Source: Sycon ciliatum | Lineage: Eukaryota > Porifera > Calcarea > Leucosolenida > Sycettidae | Direction: 5' to 3' | Assembly: GCF_964019385.1 (NCBI RefSeq) | Contig: NC_088653.1 | Coordinates: 10,797,869-10,861,868 of the forward strand | DNA length: 64,000 bases | Shown here: one piece after another, positions 57,961-64,000 of the stretch | Position numbering within the stretch: the stretch's first letter is position 1 | Layout of the letters: each line of letters starts with the position of its first letter | Program-made: the position numbers and the translations under genes | The notes under the pieces: model-generated | Databases searched by the model: none | What the model saw: only the letters and a program-made list of their open reading frames with translations | What the model was told of the DNA's origin: nothing

Positions 57961-58585
57961 TTCTTCTAGTTTCACAGTGGATATGTGTAGCTAGATTGAT
58001 GGAAGGAGGGGTGGGGGTGGGGGGGGGGCCGGGGGGGGGGGGGTGGGGGGGCAATATCGCTTCTAAACTTGATCAGTTTACGAAAAGCCTACAAGCACGA
58101 GTCGTTGTTGCCGATCACATGAAACTTTCTTGTTATGCATTGCACAACGTCACTGTGTGTCTGACTGGTGGTCGTCTAAGAGCAGCTGAAGCTGTCACAA
58201 CCTTCCCAGCCTGCTCAACTTGCATGATTTGGATTGGGTAATACCAATGAACTACAGCAGACATGGACAACATTCTGAAATGCGAAAACGTTTTTTAAAG
58301 AACAGCAAATCCAACCCAAGCAAATTTGGTCAGGCCAAGAGAGCAACGGTGGTAGTGGTGAAATCAACCAAGAAATCAAACACTCCTGTCATAATACTTG
58401 TGTGCAAGAAGTGTCTAAATTATACTAAAATCAACCACGGTGGAGGAGATACTAATCCTTAATAATAATTAGCTTAATGAAACCTGGGAATACGTTATTC
58501 AGCTAGTTTAACACAACATGCGCATTCTGAATACAAAAGACCAGAAGACATTGAAATACGTCCACTGATGCAGATGTTGTCATGA
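57961..58585. other. No gene recognised
   Basis: Contains the poly-G tract and short open frames; no motif is supportable. Confidence 0.4.
58018..58053. repeat. Poly-G tract
   Basis: Runs of G broken by GCC and T, in a strand-biased G-rich stretch of about 50 bp. Similar poly-C or poly-G runs lie at 16039-16061, 21496-21509, 24967-24979, 25059-25072, 34251-34265 and 37934-37948. Confidence 0.9.
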
Positions 58586-59242
58586 TCATGACTTGGGCAG
58601 CAGATGTGAGTGAGACTCGTGCCTGATATTTCCTTTTCTATAGGTAGACACATATTTGTGGGGAGAGTGGACATAGACATGAGAGCGTAACGTGGCGTAA
58701 CTGTTAAACAAGGGAATGTGTGTAACCTCGAACCGGTCAACAGTCGACATTGAGTTCCAGTAAAAATCATAATCGTCGGATGGACTAGATTTTGCACTTA
58801 AACTGAACGAGTAGCCAGTTGGCAAGAAAACGTGAAAATAGGACAACGTGTTGAGAAGGAATCCGAGGGTAAGTGTAACCACTGGTATGCAGCTTTGACA
58901 GAAGTCAAGGTTGATTCTAATCGTATTCAACCTGTTCAACTTTGGTAATGAATGTGTAAATTCTCCCAAACTCACTATTCCTAGGAAGAAAACAACGCAT
59001 AGGTTCCCCTGCAGTAAACTCAAATCCAAAGGGCTTGTCTTGTGATGACAGCAAGAAGCGCAGTTAACCAGACCAGACCAAACATCAGCAGTCGAATTTA
59101 ATACTACGCTCTCACTCATTAGCTGAGAACCTTCCAGCCTGTATAGCATGCGTCTTATATGAGGAACAATTACTAAATTTGCACGTCGCATGCAATTCAC
59201 TATGGATGTTTGGTACAGCTGACTGGGTGTGAGCTTTTTCAT
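58586..59242 (-). CDS. Unidentified open frame of 218 codons
   Basis: A minus-strand open frame that begins MKKLTPSQLYQTS and ends HESHSHLLPKS. It contains FTHSLPKLNRLNTIRINL, which is vaguely leucine-rich-repeat-like, and a hydrophobic stretch IPVVTLTLGFLLNTLSYF that could span a membrane. It lies just downstream of another minus-strand frame (59239-59736). No family was recognised; both may be parts of one host gene, or chance frames. Confidence 0.3.
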   Translation of the reverse strand: MKKLTPSQLYQTSIVNCMRRANLVIVPHIRRMLYRLEGSQLMSESVVLNSTADVWSGLVNCASCCHHKTSPLDLSLLQGNLCVVFFLGIVSLGEFTHSLPKLNRLNTIRINLDFCQSCIPVVTLTLGFLLNTLSYFHVFLPTGYSFSLSAKSSPSDDYDFYWNSMSTVDRFEVTHIPLFNSYATLRSHVYVHSPHKYVSTYRKGNIRHESHSHLLPKS

Positions 59243-59736
59243 CGACCGTCCGGACCGTTAATATGAAAGGGCCTAGATAGTTTCTCATAACGATTATCAC
59301 TGCATAGGAATGTACTCCTCCAGTGAAACATCTCAATGCTTACCGCTCCCATACATTCCACCGGACAACTTTTCATGGCTATCGTTACGCTTAGCCTTGG
59401 ATGGGGTACATGATCAAGGTTCACTGCGCGCAGTACATTCTGGAATGTCTCGTTAAACGTAACATCTGATTGGAAATCTCTACACTTGAACGTCACTTCA
59501 ACGAGAAGCTCAACTGGTTCAAAATAATAAGGAAAACAAATTTCCCAGTCTACCGTTTGATCAGTCTTCTTGAAATGGTTACTGACCTGACAAGGACTGT
59601 AGATCAGCTCTATCTTCTTCACCATGTCTGCCATTGACGGAATGAAACAAATCGGCTGGACGCCAGGTACTGACGCTAGAGTACTGTTGTTGATTCTAAA
59701 CCTCACTCTTCGTCCTGGTGCGGGAATTGCAGCCAA
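59239..59736 (-). CDS. Unidentified open frame of 165 codons, partly duplicated at 2509-2862
   Basis: The minus-strand frame includes FRINNSTLASVPGVQPICF and DWEICFPYYFEPVELLVEV, plausible protein sequence of unknown family. Its upstream end abuts the tail of a LINE fragment. The upstream half recurs in the left segmental copy (2577-2862) with about ten amino-acid changes, and there it runs into unrelated sequence at the duplication boundary. It overlaps 58586-59242 by four bases. Confidence 0.35.
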   Translation of the reverse strand: MAAIPAPGRRVRFRINNSTLASVPGVQPICFIPSMADMVKKIELIYSPCQVSNHFKKTDQTVDWEICFPYYFEPVELLVEVTFKCRDFQSDVTFNETFQNVLRAVNLDHVPHPRLSVTIAMKSCPVECMGAVSIEMFHWRSTFLCSDNRYEKLSRPFHINGPDGR

Positions 59737-59749
59737 CGAACGTGTTCTA

Positions 59750-60290
59750 ACTGTTGTTGTTGTTGTTGTTGTTGTAGAAGTTTATTTAACGTCGCACCAC
59801 AAACAAGCGATTTCGCCTCCTTTGATACATGTGGACGACAGGAGGAATGAGAGAGAGAGGGGGGGGGGACAGAAGTATGGAGAGAGGAAGGGTAGAAATA
59901 AATAAGCAATCAACCTCAGGGCTACACCAAAGCAAAAACGGAATGGGAACATACTATATACAAAATAGCTTCATACTTCAAAAGTACATATATTGCAAAA
60001 CACGTTTACTATTCTTCAGTCCGCTATACCACAGAAACGCACTAGCCGAAAAGCATTTAAACGGAGCCATGATGCGCTTTTAGCAGGGCACAGAACTGAA
60101 GGTGGCTGGGCTCGGAACGGAGATCAGGCGGGAGCTGGTTCCACAGGACTGCGCCGATGAACTGCATGGTCGCTCGACCCGCAGGACCACTGCACGTCTT
60201 CACTTGATCCTGGTGAACATAAACTGAGCGCTGGTTTCCTTGACACACAGGTATTTCTATGTGTGGATAACCTGACAGTATACAGCTGTG
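59750..60290 (-). mobile_element. LINE 3' fragment, right copy
   Basis: The same insertion as at 2879-3400, carried along by the segmental duplication. The frame 60248-60057 is identical in peptide, and the (AAC)n tail is somewhat longer here. Confidence 0.65.
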
Positions 60291-61698
60291 GTCCTGTCCG
60301 TAGCGCTAATCATCTCTGACTTTGGCGATATCTGACGCCTGATAGTTGGGATGGGCGTATTGCCTTTTGATTGTTTTGATGATTACTCATAACAACGAGA
60401 TTTGCAAAGCCTACCACTGATGTGCACGGCGAAATCTGATCCAAAGTGCATATTTGACGCCTTGGGAGTGGTACGAATACGGCTGGATGTAGATATGTAC
60501 AGGTGAAGGGATGCAATCATGACTGGCCCAGAGCGCTAGTTTAGCACCTTTGGCCGTATTCCAGTTAGTGTTACTGTAGTTTCCGCTACTGTCACACATC
60601 CTTTATTGCTGAACCCACAAATAATTGATAAGAGATACAGATTGAAACCATTCGAGGTAAACGAGAAAGCCATTAAAAAATAATAATAAAAAGAAGAAAA
60701 ATTTATTGTACCATGCCTGACGGCTATTATTATGTCATGTACTAATTGCAGTACATGACGTAGTAATCACGCACCTACAAAATACTTTGCAGGATAATAT
60801 TTAAATTGCCAAGCATGCCTACAAATCCGCAGAGCATGCCAATATAAAATAGGCCAACATATGAATAACGAAGGCGGTTATATGGACAGAAGGCGACATC
60901 GGTCGAGAAAAGATGGGCCTATTCTCTTCCGCAAGTAAGATGCTCTGCAACCACGGAGGCACGTGATTGACCACCTCAGCAAAACAAATGCAATTTTGCA
61001 GCGTAGCTGCGCCATCACAACAGCGTACTGGAGGTCACTATGCTTGTTGACCACCAGCTAAACAATGTTCTTCAATGCACGGGAGCACTCCGTGCCACAT
61101 ATGCCGTTTGTCGAAAATACGAGCGGAGTGAGTGACTCCCTCTCGACATCGACAACACGCTGAAGATAGGCCCGCTTCTTCTGATGTTCATTCCGGGAAA
61201 TCTGTGCAAGGACTTCCGGTCGCGACAGCAAAGACGCCTAGGGGTGATTAGCCGTCACATCAAAGAATGCATCTTGCTGTGGCGAGCAAAAGCCCCTTGC
61301 ACGGATATCCAATCGAGCCTCTGCAGCACGCTTAGCTGTGATGCCTTGAAGTTGTTCACCATCCAACGTCAAAAATAGTGGCTCTGTTTGAACAGTTTGT
61401 GCTACTGAGCTGTGCAAGCGTTTTGCAGCTTACCAGGTCACCAAATACCTCAGGTAGTAGCCGTGTTCGGTTTTGTGATCAGCAACAGTACGTTCCTACA
61501 GTCAAATCTTTGGCCAAAGAGTCAAATTGTCACGTATGGTCCGCGCATCACTGTTTTCCATTATTCTTGCAAAGTTCTATACACCGGAAATTTGCTTACA
61601 CTTTGCATGTAAAATGTACATGAATTGGCTCGTGATCTCCAGCTCTATAATATGATCAGTTTAATTCAAACTGTAAAAAAATGAGTGACGCTCTAACT

Positions 61699-61780
61699 AA
61701 TAAATAAAATAAATAAAATAAATTATCGTATCCGTTCCCGAAGGGAACTCACGACGGCCGCTAACACCCGATAAACCCTA
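61699..61780 (-). mobile_element. Short retroposon end with a 12-bp target duplication
   Basis: GACGCTCTAACT flanks it at 61687-61698 and 61781-61792, and the left segmental copy has a single GACGCTCTAACT (5805-5816). On the minus strand it reads GGGTTTATCGGGTGTTAGCG, GGCCGTCGTGAGTTCC and ends in (TTTATT)n. The same body without this tail is at 7931-7968 on the plus strand. It looks like a SINE or a LINE tail. Confidence 0.75.
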
Positions 61781-62023
61781 GACGCTCTAACTGCCTTGCT
61801 TATAATATTTGTTCACCAGACTCAGCCCCGAAACTGGGTTTGATGTACCGGTGATAATTCTTGCAATTTCACTAATGAGCAATGCCATCCAAAGAGCAGA
61901 CATTAACCGTTACAACCATGCCTTGGATTTGGAGGAGTATACTAGTATGTTTGTACTCCTCCTACTTTATTTTCAGTGCGTCGCTAGCACACGATTACTA
62001 CTGCACCTCCCTGCTTTCCAAGA

Positions 62024-63066
62024 TTATTATTATTTTTTTTTTCTTCTTATTTTGTTAGGGATTTCCCAACAGGCAATGTTGCCTTTTTACTGGGAACCCT
62101 AAATGAGACTTTGTGTGAGCGCGAAACAAAGCAGGCGACTCGGCCAGGCGACAAGATGGAGGCAGCGCATTCCACCTGTCGGCACCAAGATACGCAATGG
62201 AATGGAAACCATACCGGGAGTGGCAGGCAGGCAAGACAAGAGCAGCTGTAGCTTGGCCCCGGGTTGTGGCAGCAGAATGTGGGCCAGTGCAGCGGGGAGT
62301 GAATAGGAGGCTGAGAAGTGGGCTAGATAAACCATGCAGACAGCGAAAGACAAAGACGTATTGCTTGAAATTTAAGCGTTGCTCTAGTGTGTAGATCTTG
62401 GTGTAAGCGTACAGTGTCTCATTGGGAGTTCTGCGGTCAAGGGCAAATATTCTTTTAAGACTGGTGCGGCTGGCTGTGATCAGCTGGTTGTATGAACGGT
62501 GAGATAGACAGGTAATGTAGGCAGAGCTAGCATACTCAAGGGTGGATTGAATAATGGATAGATAGAAAAGACGACGCGCTCTGTGGTTCAGGTTCTGCCT
62601 GGCATGCTTGTAGGCTCCGACCTTCTGCTTGACGGGAATGCAAACTCGCTCTACTTGAGCATCGAATGCCAAGTGCCCATCCACAATGAGGCCCAGGTAT
62701 TTGGCTGTGTGCGCAGGATAGAGAGTGGAGTTGCGGCATGATATGGACACAGTGGTGGGTAAGGGACTAGTTGGGCGACGTAATAGCAGAAATTGTGTCT
62801 TATCAGGGTTAAGAACCAGTCCCTTCCCTGTAAGGTAGCTGTCCAGAGCAGCAAGGTCTGCAGTGAGACGCTCCAACACAGTATCACAGTCACTATGCCG
62901 GACATTAAATGCAATATCATCGGCATATTCCTGGTCTTGGCTAAACCTAAAACAGGGTGTTATGTCGCGAATGTAGATACAAAACAAGACTGGGCCCAGA
63001 ACGGAGCCTTGGGGCACTCCTCGGGAGCATGGGCGTGACGGTCCAAGTTCCTGACCAACTCTAACA
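62024..63066 (-). mobile_element. 5'-truncated LINE reverse transcriptase, right copy (open frame)
   Basis: Here the frame is open for 320 codons (63017-62055) from PQGSVLGPVLFCIYIRDITP through YADDIAF and GADRWNALPPSCRLAES to the stop. The endonuclease and the first half of the reverse transcriptase are missing, so it cannot move by itself. The 3' tail is T/A-rich on the plus strand at 62024-62042. It is the same insertion as 6326-7365, duplicated with its surroundings. Confidence 0.9.
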
Positions 63067-63380
63067 GTTTATTTTCGTACTTGGTCAGTATAGGAAATAT
63101 TGACCTCGTACTCAGTCAATATTAGATAAGTATCCCCGCGTGCCAAAGCATAATATGGGGGTTTTGCAAGCATAATGCGAGAATTCATGAAAGCACAATT
63201 CCATGATTTCGCAAGCATAATACGCTGGAGCTAGGCTGAAGCGTAGTTTGCATGCATTTGTAGTGCATTTTCATTGTGTTTCTCAGTTTGCCCATTAGAA
63301 AATGAGCTGATGAAACCGGAGATGAGGGTACATTTTTATTGCATAATTATTATTATTATGTAAATAGGCGTCGAGGCGAC

Positions 63381-63753
63381 AATAGTTTTAGAATTGCGAT
63401 CAACAGAACGAGCTGAACCGACATTTCACAAAGGCTTTTATTGTATTCCAAAAACGAGTGGATACGAAGGCAGTGAAGAACATGGAAGAAAGAAAAAATG
63501 TGATATGGAGAAAATGATGAACAAAAAATCGTACTTCGAACTAGTTTTCGCACAACACTCCTCAGGAAGCTACGTTGTACTAATGAAAAACAATCCAGAA
63601 AGATACTAATAAAGAGAAATGGAGTGAGAAGAAACAACACCTATGAAAATGATAATCCTACTGCCTTCGTATCCACTCGTTTTTTGAATACAATAAAAGC
63701 CTTTGTGAAATGTCGGTTCAGCTCGTTCTGTTTATCGCAATTCTAAAACTATT
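63381..63753. mobile_element. Foldback element with arms of about 93 bp
   Basis: AATAGTTTTAGAATTGCGAT at the left pairs with ATCGCAATTCTAAAACTATT at the right, and the match continues through CACAAAGGCTTTTATTG to the ACTGCCTTCGTATCC side. The spacer is about 190 bp. It starts just after the end of the right segmental copy. Confidence 0.85.
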
Positions 63754-63763
63754 ATTATTATGT

Positions 63764-63890
63764 ATCTAATATTGACTGAGTACGAGGTCAATATAGAAAA
63801 TAAAAGCCGAGTAAAAGACCGAGGCGAAGCCGAGGTCTTTTACGAGGTTTTTATTTCCTATACTGACCAAGTACGAAGTCAATATTAGAT
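63764..63890. repeat. 127-bp palindromic element
   Basis: ATCTAATATTGACT at the left and AGTCAATATTAGAT at the right bound an imperfect palindrome whose inner part matches the hairpin at 7394-7465. It is probably a MITE. Confidence 0.8.
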
Positions 63891-64000
63891 TTATCACGAC
63901 AAACAGTCCGTACTTCAAATTCCAGAACGATAACCTCATGAATCCCGGTTTTATGATTGCACAACCGTTGCAACACCACCTACTCATGCAGTGAAAATGC

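Larger units (their letters stand above)
59453..63353 (+). repeat. Segmental duplication, right copy
   Basis: The partner of 2579-7800. At its left boundary it continues into a longer minus-strand open frame, at its right boundary into a foldback element. It has one private insertion (61699-61780). Confidence 0.9.

Overview
The window is animal nuclear DNA, probably from a marine invertebrate (the lineage cannot be fixed from sequence alone). The signs are a spliced host gene with GT-AG introns, a BEL/Pao LTR element (a metazoan group), CR1/L2-like LINEs and many miniature DNA transposons. Two runs of exactly 200 N (28517-28716 and 48717-48916) look like scaffolding gaps and split the window into three contigs. 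No rRNA, tRNA or CRISPR was seen.

Contig 1 (1-28516). Bases 1-16160 are non-coding and packed with palindromic elements, LINE pieces and the first copy of a segmental duplication (about 2579-7800). From 16837 the + strand carries the first ten exons of PPP2R3C (G5PR), an EF-hand B'' regulatory subunit of protein phosphatase 2A. Exon 10 runs into the gap, so the 3' half is not in the window. Its introns are filled with TA-flanked miniature transposons, and several of these contain minisatellites built from a short motif of the element.

Contig 2 (28717-48716). This begins with a second copy of the PPP2R3C 5' region (copy B: exons 1, 2, 3), followed head-to-tail by a third (copy C: exons 2, 3, 4). 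Copy B has a 1.56-kb hAT-like element exactly at the exon 1 donor. Copy C has exon 3 split by a 2.9-kb composite insertion. A young, nearly whole BEL/Pao element on the minus strand sits in the next intron and runs into the second gap. Copies B and C may be real tandem duplicates, or the other haplotype kept as a false duplicate; the contig layout allows both.

Contig 3 (48917-64000). This holds Ty3/Gypsy remnants, a PIF/Harbinger-like MITE, a degenerate LINE of about 3.1 kb with target-site duplications, further foldback elements, three unidentified open reading frames, and the second copy of the segmental duplication (59453-63353). The duplication carries the same 5'-truncated LINE reverse transcriptase in both copies. 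Apart from PPP2R3C no host gene could be named, and the genes seen form no pathway.
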